From Paenibacillus borealis (GTDB taxonomy: Bacteria; Bacillota; Bacilli; Paenibacillales; Paenibacillaceae): a DNA stretch of 64,000 nucleotides. This document shows positions 18,425-28,867 of the stretch, in pieces. A program made the position numbers and the translations under genes. The stretch spans positions 6,572,001 to 6,636,000 of the forward strand of contig NZ_CP009285.1 of NCBI RefSeq assembly GCF_000758665.1, read 5' to 3'. Numbering within the stretch: the stretch's first letter is position 1; each line of letters opens with the position of its first letter. The notes beneath the pieces are model-generated. The model did no database searches and had not been told where the DNA came from. It saw nothing but the letters and a program-made list of their open reading frames with translations.

Positions 18425-19090
18425 TTAAGTCTCAGAAGACTCTTCGTGCTGTGGTTCATCCCCGGATTCCTGATCATCCGGTTCTGCCGGAGGTTCTTCT
18501 TCGGTAGGAAGAGTATGTCTATCGATAAGTTCCCATAGTTCGTCTTTGCCAAGTCCAATTTCTGAAGAATAAGCAATGAAGTTATCACCCGGCAGCACAC
18601 CGAGCTCCTGCTTCATCACTTTGATGTGCTTCGGCCAGCGGGTCTTCGGAATCTTATCCGCCTTGGTTGCCACTACACAGAGCGGCAGATCATAGTGCTT
18701 CAGCCAGTCGAACATCATCTTGTCATTGCCGGTTGGCGGATGACGAAGGTCTACAACGAGCAGAACCATTTTCAGCGTTTCACGTTCGGACATGTATTTC
18801 TCAACCATTTTGCCCCAGGAGGCGCGCTGCGTCTTGGAGACCTTAGCGTAGCCGTAACCCGGAAAGTCGACGAAGTACATACTTTCATTAATACGATAAT
18901 AGTTCATATGCTGTGTCTTACCCGGTGTAGAACTGGTACGGGCGAGATTCTTGCGGTTAATCATGCGGTTGATCAAGGATGATTTCCCTACGTTGGAGCG
19001 CCCTGCCAGAGCAATCTCCGGCAAGGCATCCACAGGGTACTGGTCAGGGCCTACGGCACTGATCACAAATTCGGCATTGTTAACTTTCAT
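18425..19090 (-). CDS. engB: Ribosome-biogenesis GTPase YihA/YsxC (EngB)
   Basis: This 221-residue TrmE-Era-like GTPase has G1 (GRSNVGKSS near residue 32), the switch region ending in TPGKTQ, G3 (DFPGYG), G4 (TKAD) and the G5-like YSSEIG. EngB proteins assist assembly of the 50S ribosomal subunit and are essential in many bacteria. The C-terminus carries an unusually acidic tail (about residues 198-221, rich in Glu, Asp and Pro). The gene follows lon by 12 bases; the lon-engB order is the one known in Bacillus. Confidence 0.95.
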   Translation of the reverse strand: MKVNNAEFVISAVGPDQYPVDALPEIALAGRSNVGKSSLINRMINRKNLARTSSTPGKTQHMNYYRINESMYFVDFPGYGYAKVSKTQRASWGKMVEKYMSERETLKMVLLVVDLRHPPTGNDKMMFDWLKHYDLPLCVVATKADKIPKTRWPKHIKVMKQELGVLPGDNFIAYSSEIGLGKDELWELIDRHTLPTEEEPPAEPDDQESGDEPQHEESSET

Positions 19091-19102
19091 AGGACTTCCT
19101 TT

Positions 19103-21502
19103 CTAATGCACACTACTAGGCGCTTCAATACTAATTTCTGTATCTGTATCCGTATCTGTGTCTCTGCCGCTGACGGCCCCGTGATCAACAAGTGCATGCT
19201 TCAGCACCTGGTCCATATGGGCTACGGGCACAAACTCAACATCGTTACGGACACTCTCGGGGATATCCTTCAGGTCACGCTCGTTATCCTTAGGAATGAG
19301 GATCTTCTTGTAGCCTGCACGGTGGGCTGCCAGCGATTTCTCCTTGAGGCCCCCGATCGGCAGCACACGTCCGCGCAGCGTAATCTCGCCGGTCATCGCC
19401 ACAGTCTTCGAGACATAACGTTTCGTCAGGGCGGAGATGAGCGCTGTAGCAATCGTAATCCCTGCGGACGGACCGTCTTTCGGGATCGCACCTTCGGGAA
19501 TGTGGATATGAATATCGTTCTTCTCATGGAAATCCGGTGCCAGTCCCAGCTCCTCCGCCTTAGAGCGGGTATAGCTGAAGGCGGCCTGCGCCGATTCCTT
19601 CATCACATCGCCCAGCTGTCCGGTCAGCGTCAGCTTGCCCGTCCCCTGCACAACCGTTACTTCGATCAGCAGCGTGTCGCCGCCAACCTCGGTCCAGGCC
19701 AGCCCGGTCACAGTACCGATCTGATCCTCCAGCTCCGCCATTCCATAGCGGTACTTCGAAGCACCCAGATAATCCTTGATCTCTTCCGGAAGAATGCTTA
19801 CGCGTTCCTTCTCTTCCGAGACAATCTGCTTGGCGGCCTTGCGGCACAGGGCAGCAATCTGCTGCTCCAGATTACGCACCCCGGATTCCCGGGTGTACTC
19901 GCGGACTATCTTCAGCAGTGTATCGTCCTCAATGGATAATTGCTCATCTTCCAAGCCATGACTCTTGCGCTGCTTCGGCAGCAGATAGCGGCTGGCAATC
20001 TGCAGCTTCTCCAGCTCCGTATAGCCGGGAATGAACAGCATCTCCATCCGGTCCAGTAACGGACGCGGAATATTATGCACGGCATTCGCTGTTGTGACGA
20101 ACATGACATTCGACAGATCGAACGGCAGCTCTACGAAGTGATCGCTGAACGTATTGTTCTGCTCAGGGTCCAGCACCTCCAGCAGTGCAGCCGACGGATC
20201 GCCGCGGAAGTCCGCTGCCATCTTGTCGATCTCATCCAGCAGGAAGACCGGGTTAATGCTGCCCGCAGTCTTCATCCCCTGAATAATCCGCCCCGGCATA
20301 GCACCGACATAGGTACGGCGGTGACCACGAATCTCCGCTTCATCCCGTACGCCGCCCAGCGAGATGCGGACGAACTTACGGTTCAGCGAGCGGGCGATGG
20401 AGCGGGCGAGCGAGGTTTTGCCGACACCCGGAGGACCAACCAGACACAGAATCGGACCCTTCAGACTCTTGACCAGCTTCTGTACAGCCAGATATTCCAG
20501 CACGCGTTCCTTCGGCTTCTCCAGACCGTAGTGGTCTGCATCCAGCACCTGCTCCGCCTTCTTGATATCCAGGTCATCTTCGGTCGCTTCGCTCCACGGC
20601 AGACCCAGCAGCCAATCTACATAGTTGCGGATGACGCTGCCTTCGGCCGAGCTTGCCGGCATTTTCTCCAGACGGTCGATTTCCTTCTCGATCTTCTCCT
20701 GCACACGCTCCGGCAGATGCTTCTCTTCCATCTGGGCGCGCAGCTCATCCGCTTCGCCGGCCCGGCCTTCCTTCTCGCCAAGCTCCTTCTGGATCGCTTT
20801 CATCTGTTCGCGCAGGTAATACTCCTTCTGGGTCTTCTCCATCTGCTTCTTCACGCGCTGGCTGATCTTGCGTTCCAGCTCCAGCACTTCACGCTCATTA
20901 TTAAGGATATCGAGCAGCTTCTCCAGACGTTTGCTGACGTCAATGGTCTCCAGAATCTCCTGCTTCTCCTTAATCTTCAGCGCCAAATGACTGGTGATCA
21001 CGTCGGCCAGCCGGCCCGGCTCTTCAATATCGGAGACCGCGGCCAGCGTCTCGGGAGTAACCTTTTTGGACAAGGTGATGTAGTGTTCGAACTGGCTTAG
21101 CACGGTACGCATGAGGGCATCGCTCTCCTGATCGACATCCTCCTGCTCCGGCAGCTCACGCGCCATTACCTCGTAATACTCCTCGTTATCCGTATAATGA
21201 ATGATCTCGGCCCGCTCCACACCCTCCACCAGCACACGGATCGTGCCGTTGGGAAGCTTCAACATCTGCCGCACATTCGCAACTGTACCCACCCGGAAAA
21301 TATCTTCTTGTCCCGGCTCCTCTATATTCACTTCCGACTGGGAGCAGAGGAGAATCAGGTTATCTTCAACCATAGCTTTTTCCAGTGCCCGGACGGACTT
21401 CTCGCGGCCTACATCTAAATGCAGAACCATGCTGGGATATACAAGAAGACCTCTAAGCGGTAATAAAGGAAAACGACGACCTTTCGATTTGCTTTGTATC
21501 AT
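19103..21502 (-). CDS. lon: ATP-dependent protease Lon (LonA)
   Basis: The start is the ATG at 21502, with GGGAGGTG 8 bases upstream; a more upstream ATG overlaps that site. The 799-residue protein has the LON substrate-binding domain (about 10-200), a coiled-coil middle, an AAA+ module with GPPGVGKTS and FLLDEIDKM, and a serine protease domain with the catalytic Ser in KDGPSAGIT and Lys in [14 protein letters not shown]. It degrades misfolded and regulatory proteins. The C-terminal tail contains a repeated Asp-Thr run (DTDTDTDTE) from a short GTATCTGTATC-type DNA repeat. Confidence 0.97.
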   Translation of the reverse strand: MIQSKSKGRRFPLLPLRGLLVYPSMVLHLDVGREKSVRALEKAMVEDNLILLCSQSEVNIEEPGQEDIFRVGTVANVRQMLKLPNGTIRVLVEGVERAEIIHYTDNEEYYEVMARELPEQEDVDQESDALMRTVLSQFEHYITLSKKVTPETLAAVSDIEEPGRLADVITSHLALKIKEKQEILETIDVSKRLEKLLDILNNEREVLELERKISQRVKKQMEKTQKEYYLREQMKAIQKELGEKEGRAGEADELRAQMEEKHLPERVQEKIEKEIDRLEKMPASSAEGSVIRNYVDWLLGLPWSEATEDDLDIKKAEQVLDADHYGLEKPKERVLEYLAVQKLVKSLKGPILCLVGPPGVGKTSLARSIARSLNRKFVRISLGGVRDEAEIRGHRRTYVGAMPGRIIQGMKTAGSINPVFLLDEIDKMAADFRGDPSAALLEVLDPEQNNTFSDHFVELPFDLSNVMFVTTANAVHNIPRPLLDRMEMLFIPGYTELEKLQIASRYLLPKQRKSHGLEDEQLSIEDDTLLKIVREYTRESGVRNLEQQIAALCRKAAKQIVSEEKERVSILPEEIKDYLGASKYRYGMAELEDQIGTVTGLAWTEVGGDTLLIEVTVVQGTGKLTLTGQLGDVMKESAQAAFSYTRSKAEELGLAPDFHEKNDIHIHIPEGAIPKDGPSAGITIATALISALTKRYVSKTVAMTGEITLRGRVLPIGGLKEKSLAAHRAGYKKILIPKDNERDLKDIPESVRNDVEFVPVAHMDQVLKHALVDHGAVSGRDTDTDTDTEISIEAPSSVH

Positions 21503-21681
21503 CGCTTTCGCACCTCCCATGGTTCATAAGTAGTGTCATATGCATTCATTCTAACAAAAGCGGCATGAAAACACCAACAAGCCTTGTGCCGCGGCAAATG
21601 CTGTGGCGCAGTCGTCTTTTAGTATTCGCTGAACTTAAGTGTACTATGCCGTCGCCTTTACTTAAAGGGTGCCTGGTTAAT

Positions 21682-21712
21682 TAAAAGAAAAGAACGCCCG
21701 GCATGGACGTTC
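21682..21712 (-). terminator. Terminator after the DUF2798 gene
   Basis: On the minus strand, arms GAACGTCC and GGGCGTTC close a short loop and are followed by TTTTCTTTTAATT. This separates the DUF2798 gene from lonA. Confidence 0.7.
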
Positions 21713-21748
21713 CCCGAATGTATTGTTATTTTGGACGATCAGCGCTGA

Positions 21749-22252
21749 TTACGCATTTACACTTTCTGTCTTACGGTCCTGTCTTGCATGCAGGCTCTTC
21801 ATTGCAAATCTTGCGATCGGCTGTGCCACCAGCAGTTCAATCCAGAAGGCTATCCCAAAGTTTCTTGGCCAAATATGAAGGAAGTTCCTAATGGGCTCCA
21901 GACTTACATGTCTCGTTCCAACCCATGTGCCGATAACCGACAATGAAATCGATAATACTGTAACATTCAATAAAATATTCAGGAGAACCCTGGCATTAAA
22001 TCCGTCGGTTTGTCCTGTGAACTTAGGCAGCACTTTGCGGACAATAGGTCCTGCAACCAGCCGTACCAGCAGAACTACGATTACCCACATGAATGGAAGG
22101 ATCTTCAGTGTATCCAGGTAGACTTCCTTACTGAATCCGAGCTCCAATCCTACAATAAGAGGAGCAATGGTATTGACTGAAATAATTGAAACAATTAACA
22201 AAAATAATAAACCTTCTTTGGCGTTTCTGGGCAGTCTTGTTTCTCCGTGCAT
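21749..22252 (-). CDS. DUF2798-type small membrane protein
   Basis: This 167-residue membrane protein has about four hydrophobic segments arranged as two similar halves (LPRNAKEGLLFLLIVSIISVN, then FNARVLLNILLNVTVLSISLSV), the layout of the DUF2798 family. The ATG at 22252 is chosen because GGAG lies 9 bases before it. No function is established for the family. It is placed between lonB and lonA and has its own terminator, so it is probably an independent unit that separates two genes adjacent in Bacillus. Confidence 0.7.
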   Translation of the reverse strand: MHGETRLPRNAKEGLLFLLIVSIISVNTIAPLIVGLELGFSKEVYLDTLKILPFMWVIVVLLVRLVAGPIVRKVLPKFTGQTDGFNARVLLNILLNVTVLSISLSVIGTWVGTRHVSLEPIRNFLHIWPRNFGIAFWIELLVAQPIARFAMKSLHARQDRKTESVNA

Positions 22253-22414
22253 GTACGTCATCTCCATAAAAATAGTATTTCAGATGGCAGACGTATCGTG
22301 AGACATATATTTTTAGTCCTATAAAAGACTAATATCTCTACACACTGATCTAATCATTATATCATTTTTGGCGGAGAAATGTCAGAGTTTCTTCTCAAAA
22401 AACTTGATCCTTGT

Positions 22415-22640
22415 ACCAAGTGGAAACGGCTTCGCCGTCCTTATATGTACGGTATCCGTGGAGAGGATGCCGCAGGGATATCGGTTGCTGCCACAAGCAA
22501 GTGGATAAAGGTATCTTAATTTGCTGATTTTGGCGGATCGGGAGCAAGCAAGTGGAAAAATAACATTTAATTCGGGTGATTTAGCTGCTTTGGATGAAAT
22601 GCGACGATTTAAGTGCTGTTTATCCAACTGCTGGTTCCGC
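22415..22640. repeat. Degenerate AAGTGGA-containing intergenic repeats
   Basis: The roughly 630-base gap between the DUF2798 gene and lonB holds no convincing gene. CAAGTGGA occurs at about 22416, 22497 and 22549, and two of the copies are followed by related text (AAGGTATCTTAATTT and AAAATAACATTTAATTC). The remnants of small frames here are repeat-derived. A separate palindrome, CCTTACGGTCCGTAAGG, sits at 22754-22770. Confidence 0.5.
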
Positions 22641-22832
22641 AGGGTTCATCCGTTCCTCAACAAGTGTAGAAAATCCATCTATATCCGGGAGCTGCATCCG
22701 GTCCGTTAGCCCGGTGCCGAACTGAGTCCCTCTTTCGCCTAAAATAGCAACCTTACGGTCCGTAAGGCTCTGGAATCATTACATAACGAACAAGCTGAAA
22801 CAGCTCTACTGTCCTCCAAAGGACGGTACTGC

Positions 22833-22867
22833 AAAACAATCCCCCAGATTCCTTATCTGAGGGATTG
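22833..22867 (-). terminator. Terminator after lonB
   Basis: On the minus strand the arms CAATCCCTCAGAT and ATCTGGGGGATTG form a long hairpin followed by TTTT. It lies 20 bases past the lonB stop. Confidence 0.85.
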
Positions 22868-22886
22868 TCTTCAGACTATTTACTTC

Positions 22887-24596
22887 CTACCCGCCCAGAC
22901 TCTCCCCCGAAGCATCCGCCTTCAGCAGCGAAGGCGCCGAAGAGAAGGTCTCGCCCGACACGGCAGGCATTCTCACGTCTGCCGTGTCTGTGCCGAACAG
23001 ATGGCGGAAGACTTCTTCGACGGTGTCCATCGGGATAACCCGCAGGGGGCCGAGGTCGGAGAACAGCGACTGCCAGTTCTCCTTCGGGATCAGCACGGTG
23101 GTTGCACCGGCCTGGAACGCGGCCTCCACCTTGGCGACCACGCCGCCGACCGGCTTCACACGGCCGTGGAGGCCGATCTCCCCGGTGATCGCTACCGTGT
23201 TGTCCACCGGCAGCTGCCGGATGGCGGAGACGATAGCGACCGCCATGGCGACACCGGCGGACGGGCCGTCAATTGGCGTGCCGCCGGGGAAGTTAATGTG
23301 CAGGTCGTAGCGGTCCGGGTCCAGCTTCATCGTGCGCAGCACGGTCAGCACATTCTCGATGGAGCCTCTGGCCATACTCTTGCGCCGGGTTGTCCGTGAG
23401 CCTCCCCGCATCTCTTCTTCATCGACCACACCGGTTATATTCAGTCTGCCTTGACCATTCGCAGCGGGTGCGGCGGAGACTTCGATCTCCAGCAGCGTAC
23501 CCATGCCCGGCCCGTAGACGGCAAGGCCGTTGACCAGCCCGATCTGCGGGGACGACGGAATCTTGCGCTCCGTCCGCAGCGGCAGCTGGCTGCTGCCCGC
23601 GACCCATTCCACTTCGGCAGCGCTAAGGGTATCCCGGCCTTCGGTCAGGGCCAATCCGGCGGCCAGCTGGATCATGTTGACCGCTTCACGGCCGTTCGTG
23701 GCATACTGCTGCACCACTTCCACCGCTTCGGGGCTTGGCTTCAGCCCGATCTTCTGGACGGCATCCCTTCCGATCACCGCAATCTCCTCCGGCAGCAGCG
23801 GCCGGAAGTAGATCTCCATACAACGCGACCGCAGCGCAGGCGAGATTTCGTCCGGCGAACGTGTCGTTGCGCCAACCAGCCGGAAATCGGCGGGCAGGCC
23901 GTTCTGGAAGATATCATGGATATACGCCGGCGTATTGCTGTCTTCTGAATTGTAATATGCACTCTCCAGCAGCACCTTACGGTCCTCCAGCACCTTCAGC
24001 AGCTTGTTCATCTGAATCGGATGCAGCTCTCCGATCTCATCCAGGAACAGAATCCCGCCATGCGCCTTGGTGACCGCTCCCGGCTTCGGCTGCGGAACTC
24101 CGGCCACCCCCATGGCCCCCGCACCCTGATAGATCGGATCATGCACCGAGCCGATGAGCGGATCGGCAATTCCGCGCTCATCGAAGCGCGCTGTAGTGGC
24201 ATCAATCTCTGTAAACTTGGCATCCCGCTTGAACGGGGACAATGCATTCTTCTTCGCTTCCTCCATGACGACGCGGGCAGCCGCAGTTTTGCCCACCCCG
24301 GGCGGCCCGTAGATAATGACATGCTGCGGATTGGCACTGCAGAGCGCGGCTTTGAGCGCGCGCAATCCGTCCTTCTGTCCGACAATATCGTCGATGGAGG
24401 CCGGACGTGTCTTTTCTGAGAGCGGCTTGGTCAGTGAGATCATCCGCATCTTGCGCAGCTTATCCAGCTCCTTGCGCGATTCCCGGTCTACCGCCGTCTT
24501 GTTGGTCTTCTGTCCACGCAGCAGATTCCAAAAATAAACGCCGATGACCAGCGCAAAAAAGAGCTGCACGACCATCAGCAATATACTTAGTTCCAT
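22887..24596 (-). CDS. lonB: ATP-dependent protease LonB
   Basis: The start is the ATG at 24596, behind GGAGGG with 6-base spacing. The 569-residue protein has one N-terminal membrane helix (LSILLMVVQLFFALVIGVYF region). An AAA+ domain follows with GPPGVGKTA, the family-specific DERGIADPLIGSVHDPIYQG and LFLDEIGELH, then a Lon protease domain with the catalytic Ser in IDGPSAGVA and Lys in GGVVAKVEAA. In Bacillus, LonB is a sporulation-linked, membrane-associated protease. It starts about 190 bases from the divergent germination operon, consistent with a spore-related regulon. Confidence 0.95.
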   Translation of the reverse strand: MELSILLMVVQLFFALVIGVYFWNLLRGQKTNKTAVDRESRKELDKLRKMRMISLTKPLSEKTRPASIDDIVGQKDGLRALKAALCSANPQHVIIYGPPGVGKTAAARVVMEEAKKNALSPFKRDAKFTEIDATTARFDERGIADPLIGSVHDPIYQGAGAMGVAGVPQPKPGAVTKAHGGILFLDEIGELHPIQMNKLLKVLEDRKVLLESAYYNSEDSNTPAYIHDIFQNGLPADFRLVGATTRSPDEISPALRSRCMEIYFRPLLPEEIAVIGRDAVQKIGLKPSPEAVEVVQQYATNGREAVNMIQLAAGLALTEGRDTLSAAEVEWVAGSSQLPLRTERKIPSSPQIGLVNGLAVYGPGMGTLLEIEVSAAPAANGQGRLNITGVVDEEEMRGGSRTTRRKSMARGSIENVLTVLRTMKLDPDRYDLHINFPGGTPIDGPSAGVAMAVAIVSAIRQLPVDNTVAITGEIGLHGRVKPVGGVVAKVEAAFQAGATTVLIPKENWQSLFSDLGPLRVIPMDTVEEVFRHLFGTDTADVRMPAVSGETFSSAPSLLKADASGESLGG

Positions 24597-24786
24597 AGCA
24601 CACCCTCCTGTTTCCTTCCGTCTGCCTATCCAGTATTTAACTACTACTAGGTAGTATAGCCGTTTCAATCATTCGTAAACGCCTGCGCTAAAAAAACAGA
24701 AGCCCGAGCCGCCCTTCCCGGCCTGCAGATTGCATACGATTTCCACAAACGGAAAGACTATACCGGATGACAGGAGGCGAATACAC

Positions 24787-26250
24787 ATGACACAGCTGGA
24801 AAATGCAGGATCGCCGCAGGAGAAGCTGCCGGAATCTCTATCCGCTTTCATAGAGGGCATGCAAGTCCGCCTGGGCAAAAGTACAGATATCATCTACCGG
24901 TTCATCTCGCTCGGCCCCTTGTCCGCTGTGCTTGTATTTATTGAAGGACTGTCTGAGCCGCGGGATCTGATACAGGCAATTCACGAGGATGCCAGCCTGT
25001 TCCATGAGCTGGACGGGTTTACAACGGAGACCTGCCTCAAGCTGCTGCAGGAACGGACGCTTACCCTGGGCAAGGTCGGGGAGATCAGCAACTATACAGA
25101 GGTTGAAACGGAAATCCTGGCCGGTAACACAATCCTCTTCATAGATGGAAGTGTTACCGCACTCTCTGCCGGCACAGAGGCGCTCAAGCAGCGTGCTGTG
25201 GAAGATGCCATCTCCCAGTCGGTTGTACGGGGACCGCGTGAAGGCTTCACCGAATCCCTGCGGGAGAATACCGCACTGGTCCGCAGGCGCATCCAGAACC
25301 CGAAGCTGCGGATCGAGTCACGCAAGCTGGGGGAGCAGACCCAGACGGATGTCGCGGTAATGTACATTGAAGGCAATGCCGATCCGGTAGTGCTAGAGGA
25401 GCTGCGCAGACGGCTGGATGACGCGAAGCTGGATAGCGTGCTGGAGAGCAATTACATCGAGGAGATGATTCAGGACAAGCGCTACAGCCCTTTTCCCACT
25501 GTCTATAATACAGAGCGTCCGGATGTCACGGCCTCGGCACTGCTGGAAGGACGGATCGCCATTCTGGTCGAGGGCACTCCGTTCGTGCTCGTGGTTCCTG
25601 CACTGCTGGTGCAATTCTTTCAGTCCAGCGAGGATTATTACCAGCGGAGCGATTTCGCCAGCCTGGTGCGGCTGCTGCGTTTTTTTTGTTTCGCCGTTGC
25701 GCTGCTGACTCCTTCCTTCTATATCGCCATTACTACGTTCCATCAGGAGATGATCCCAACCACTCTGCTGATCAGTCTGATCGGGCAGCGTGAGGGGATT
25801 CCTTTTCCGGCATTCCTTGAAGCGTTCATCATGGAGATCACCTTCGAGATTCTGCGCGAAGCCGGTATCCGGCTGCCCAAATCCATCGGCCAGTCCGTGT
25901 CCATCGTCGGAACCCTGGTTATCGGTCAGGCCGCGGTCGATGCGGGGCTTGTCTCAGCAGCCATGGTCATCGTGGTGTCCATCACAGCGATCGCCAACTT
26001 CGCATTGCCGGCCTTCAATGTCGGCATTTCTGTGCGGATGCTGCGTTTTGTGCTGATGGGTATTGCTGCCTCCTTCGGCCTGTACGGGATGATTATCGCG
26101 ATGATAATTCTGGGTCTGCATCTGTGCAGCCTGGAATCGGTGGGCATTCCTTACATGACCTCCTTCGCACCTATGCGCTGGCAGAGCCAGCGGGATACCT
26201 TCATCCGCCTCTCGCGGCGTAGCATGAAGAAGTTTTTCGGACGAAATTAG
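24787..26250 (+). CDS. GerA-family spore germinant receptor, A subunit
   Basis: The ATG at 24787 follows AGGAGG with 8-base spacing. The 487-residue protein has the large N-terminal cytoplasmic region of GerA/GerKA proteins (STDIIYRFISLG, the VVRGPREGFTESLRENTALVRRR block and RPDVTASALLEGR). Then come about five membrane segments from residue 290 onward, including PAFLEAFIMEITFEILREAG and LPKSIGQSVSIVGTLVIGQAAV. It sits in the spore inner membrane and senses germinants with the B and C subunits. It opens a four-gene operon. Confidence 0.95.
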   Translation: MTQLENAGSPQEKLPESLSAFIEGMQVRLGKSTDIIYRFISLGPLSAVLVFIEGLSEPRDLIQAIHEDASLFHELDGFTTETCLKLLQERTLTLGKVGEISNYTEVETEILAGNTILFIDGSVTALSAGTEALKQRAVEDAISQSVVRGPREGFTESLRENTALVRRRIQNPKLRIESRKLGEQTQTDVAVMYIEGNADPVVLEELRRRLDDAKLDSVLESNYIEEMIQDKRYSPFPTVYNTERPDVTASALLEGRIAILVEGTPFVLVVPALLVQFFQSSEDYYQRSDFASLVRLLRFFCFAVALLTPSFYIAITTFHQEMIPTTLLISLIGQREGIPFPAFLEAFIMEITFEILREAGIRLPKSIGQSVSIVGTLVIGQAAVDAGLVSAAMVIVVSITAIANFALPAFNVGISVRMLRFVLMGIAASFGLYGMIIAMIILGLHLCSLESVGIPYMTSFAPMRWQSQRDTFIRLSRRSMKKFFGRN

Positions 26251-26289
26251 AGGTTGCCTGTGAATCTATAACGAAAGGAACGCTGCCTG

Positions 26290-27498
26290 ATGCGGGGAAG
26301 ACGCGCCCTTACAATCCTCCTGATTCTAAGTCTCATGTCACTTACCGGATGCTGGAGCCGCAAAGAACTGAATGATCTTGCTCTGGTCATGGCGCTTGGC
26401 ATTGATCTGGTTCCGGAGGGGTATGCGGTCACCGCCCAGGTTATGAATCCCAGCGAGGCCGGTAACCAGAAGGGAGCCTCCTCCGGAAGCCTGCCTGTCG
26501 TAACCTACGAATCCGTAGGCCGTACCGTCCCGGATGCGCTGCAGCGGATGCTGAGCATGACTCCCCGTATGCTGTATCTGGCCCATATCCGTGTGCTTGT
26601 GTTCGGGGAAGCGCTGGCCCGGAGCGGGGTCAGTGATGCTCTAGACTACATCTCCCGCGACAATCAGCTTCGTACAGATTTCTTCCTGCTGGTAGCCAAG
26701 AATTCGAAAGCTTCGAAGATCCTGGAGATTATCACTCCCTTCGAGCATATCCCGGCGAATTCCCTGTACTCTTCGATTCTAGTCTCCCATAAGAAATGGG
26801 CCGCGACCGGGAAAGTAACCCTGCAGCAGTTCATTACCGAGCTGGAGCGCGGCGGCTCTAATCCGATCATGTCGGGGGTACAGTTAAAAGGAGATGTAGA
26901 GGACGGGGAGTCCGCCAAGAATGTGCAGAGCATCAGCCCGAAGACCCTGATTCAGCATGCCGGCATCGCCGTGTTCAAAAAAGACAAGCTGGTCGGCTGG
27001 CTGGGTGAACCGCTCAGCAAAAGTGTCAATTATACGCTGAATGACGTGGATTCAACGGTTGGAAATGTGCCCAGTCCGGATGGCGGCACCGCAGGCTTCA
27101 TCGTGACACAGGCAAATACCGCGATGGATATCAAGCTGAATGACCAAGGCAAACCCGAATTCACCGTGAAACTGAATATAGAAGCCAACCTGACGACAGT
27201 GGAAGGCACCCTCGATCTGAACAAACCGTCCAGCATCGAGGGCATTGAGAAGAATCTGGAGAAGCGTTTCGACGACAGAATGGCCAGCGATATCCGGGAG
27301 GTCCAGCAGAAATATAGTTCCGATATCTTCGGCTTCGGAGAAGCGCTGCACCGGAAGTATCCCCATCTGTGGAAGGATTACCGCAACCATTGGGAGGATA
27401 GCTTCAAGACCGTTAAGATCAGTGTTCATTCCAAGGTGGCAATCCGGCGCATCGGCTCGGTCATACAGCCACTCCAAAGGGAGCTCGAGGAGAAATGA
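26290..27498 (+). CDS. Ger(x)C-family germination lipoprotein, C subunit
   Basis: This 402-residue protein has a lipoprotein signal peptide with lipobox LTGC (Cys near residue 21), then the WSRKELNDLALVMALGID start typical of GerAC/GerKC. Later family blocks include RTVPDALQRMLSMTPRMLYLAHIRVLVFGE and, near the C-terminus, FGFGEALHRKYPHLWKDY. It is a lipid-anchored subunit on the outer face of the spore inner membrane. Its stop overlaps the next ATG (ATGA), so the small downstream gene is coupled to it. Confidence 0.94.
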   Translation: MRGRRALTILLILSLMSLTGCWSRKELNDLALVMALGIDLVPEGYAVTAQVMNPSEAGNQKGASSGSLPVVTYESVGRTVPDALQRMLSMTPRMLYLAHIRVLVFGEALARSGVSDALDYISRDNQLRTDFFLLVAKNSKASKILEIITPFEHIPANSLYSSILVSHKKWAATGKVTLQQFITELERGGSNPIMSGVQLKGDVEDGESAKNVQSISPKTLIQHAGIAVFKKDKLVGWLGEPLSKSVNYTLNDVDSTVGNVPSPDGGTAGFIVTQANTAMDIKLNDQGKPEFTVKLNIEANLTTVEGTLDLNKPSSIEGIEKNLEKRFDDRMASDIREVQQKYSSDIFGFGEALHRKYPHLWKDYRNHWEDSFKTVKISVHSKVAIRRIGSVIQPLQRELEEK

Positions 27499-27704
27499 AC
27501 TGGAGTCTGCTGTTACTGTTCTTCCTGCTGTTTATACTCATCCTGAAAACCCCCGGCATTCTCAGGCTCCGGTCCGCCCGGGATACCGCCGCATTCTATG
27601 GAATTTGGGCTCTGACTGTCATGGTCACTCTCGCGGATAAGGCAGATCTGTCCCAGCTCAGGCCGCTCGACTGGGTACGCAGCATCATGGAGCTGCTGTC
27701 CTGA
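27495..27704 (+). CDS. Small two-helix membrane protein, possible germinant receptor D subunit
   Basis: This 69-residue protein has two hydrophobic segments, LLLLFFLLFILIL near the N-terminus and AAFYGIWALTVMVTLA in the middle, and a short polar tail. It is translationally coupled to the C-subunit gene by a 4-base overlap and precedes the B subunit. Some GerA-type operons of Bacillus carry an extra gene for a small two-helix D subunit that modulates receptor function; size, topology and position all match. Sequence identity with known D subunits was not tested. Confidence 0.72.
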   Translation: MNWSLLLLFFLLFILILKTPGILRLRSARDTAAFYGIWALTVMVTLADKADLSQLRPLDWVRSIMELLS

Positions 27705-27736
27705 ATACTTTTTGCGATAAAGGATGTGAGATAGAG

Positions 27737-28834
27737 GTGAAAAGCCGTACCGGTATTGCCGCAAGACAGTTCTACATTATGACATTCGGTTTGACCATCG
27801 GCACCTCTATTCTGGTCATCCCAAGCGGACTTGCGCATACTGCCAGAGAAGATGCCTGGATTGCCTCGCTCTGCAGTCTTATGATCAACCTGGTCATGGT
27901 GGTGCTCTATCTATTTATTGCACGGCTTCATCCCGGCAGACATCTTTTTGAAATTCACGAAGCTGCCTTCGGTAAATGGATGGGTAAACTAATCTCGCTG
28001 CTCTATCTGTTCTATTTCCTCATCCTCACCGGCACTTTGCTGGGTGACCTCGGATTCTTCATGTCGAGTGAGATCATGCCGGAAACGCCGATTGAGGCGA
28101 TCCAGATTGTGTTCCTGATTGCTGCGGTTATGGGGGCCAGTATGGGGGTTATCGTGCTCGCCAGATTGGGGGAGCTGCTGTTTCCGTGGGTATTGTTTCT
28201 GTTCCTGCTCCTTGTTCTCACGCTGATCCCCCAAATCGAATGGAATCATATCAAGCCTGTTCTGGAGGGGGGTGCAGGTCCTGTCTTTCAGGCCGGCTTA
28301 CAGTCGGCCATGTTTCAGGAGCTCATTGTGATGATGACGTTCCTGCCTCTGGTCCATAAGCGAAAAAGCGGGGAAAAAGCCTTTCTGTGGGGGACTATAA
28401 CCGGCGGTACCGTGCTGCTCCTGATCGTACTGCTCAGCATCCTTGTACTTGGCATTGAGCAGACGGAGAACAGCACTTTCCCTGCTTATGCACTGGCCAA
28501 AACCATCAATATCGGGAACATTCTGCAGCGCGTCGAGGGACTGCTGATCACCATCTGGATATTAACCTTTTTCATCAAAATCTCACTGCTCTACCTTTCC
28601 ATCCTCAAAGGCATCCAAACGGTCTTCAGCCTCAAAGCTCCTCAGCATCTGATCTACCCGCTGGCTGTACTGTTCCTCATCATCGCCTGGAATACATATA
28701 TCAACACCGTCTATGTCAATGACATCATCGGAACGGTATGGGGAAAGTTCTCGTTTATTTTTCTCCTGCTGATCCCTATTCTGATCTATGTAATCACACT
28801 GCTGAAGAAGGCTCTATTCCGGAAAAGCACGTAA
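27737..28834 (+). CDS. GerB-family germinant receptor permease, B subunit
   Basis: This 365-residue protein starts at GTG and has about ten membrane helices of the APC/GerAB fold. It opens with ARQFYIMTFGLTIGTSILVIPSG, the usual first helix with its broken GTSIL segment. A conserved-looking WILTFFIKISLLYLSILKGIQ lies near residue 275. GerAB-type proteins bind the nutrient germinant in their membrane core. The A-C-D-B gene order differs from the classical A-B-C order of gerA. The next downstream gene is convergent. Confidence 0.94.
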   Translation: MKSRTGIAARQFYIMTFGLTIGTSILVIPSGLAHTAREDAWIASLCSLMINLVMVVLYLFIARLHPGRHLFEIHEAAFGKWMGKLISLLYLFYFLILTGTLLGDLGFFMSSEIMPETPIEAIQIVFLIAAVMGASMGVIVLARLGELLFPWVLFLFLLLVLTLIPQIEWNHIKPVLEGGAGPVFQAGLQSAMFQELIVMMTFLPLVHKRKSGEKAFLWGTITGGTVLLLIVLLSILVLGIEQTENSTFPAYALAKTINIGNILQRVEGLLITIWILTFFIKISLLYLSILKGIQTVFSLKAPQHLIYPLAVLFLIIAWNTYINTVYVNDIIGTVWGKFSFIFLLLIPILIYVITLLKKALFRKST

Positions 28835-28867
28835 AATAACCCCCAAAACATATAGATTCTTATCTAA

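Noticed and set aside
22382..22709. Two small frames (81 and 62 codons) in the lonB gap
   Set aside because: They run through degenerate repeats, overlap each other on opposite strands and lack ribosome sites.
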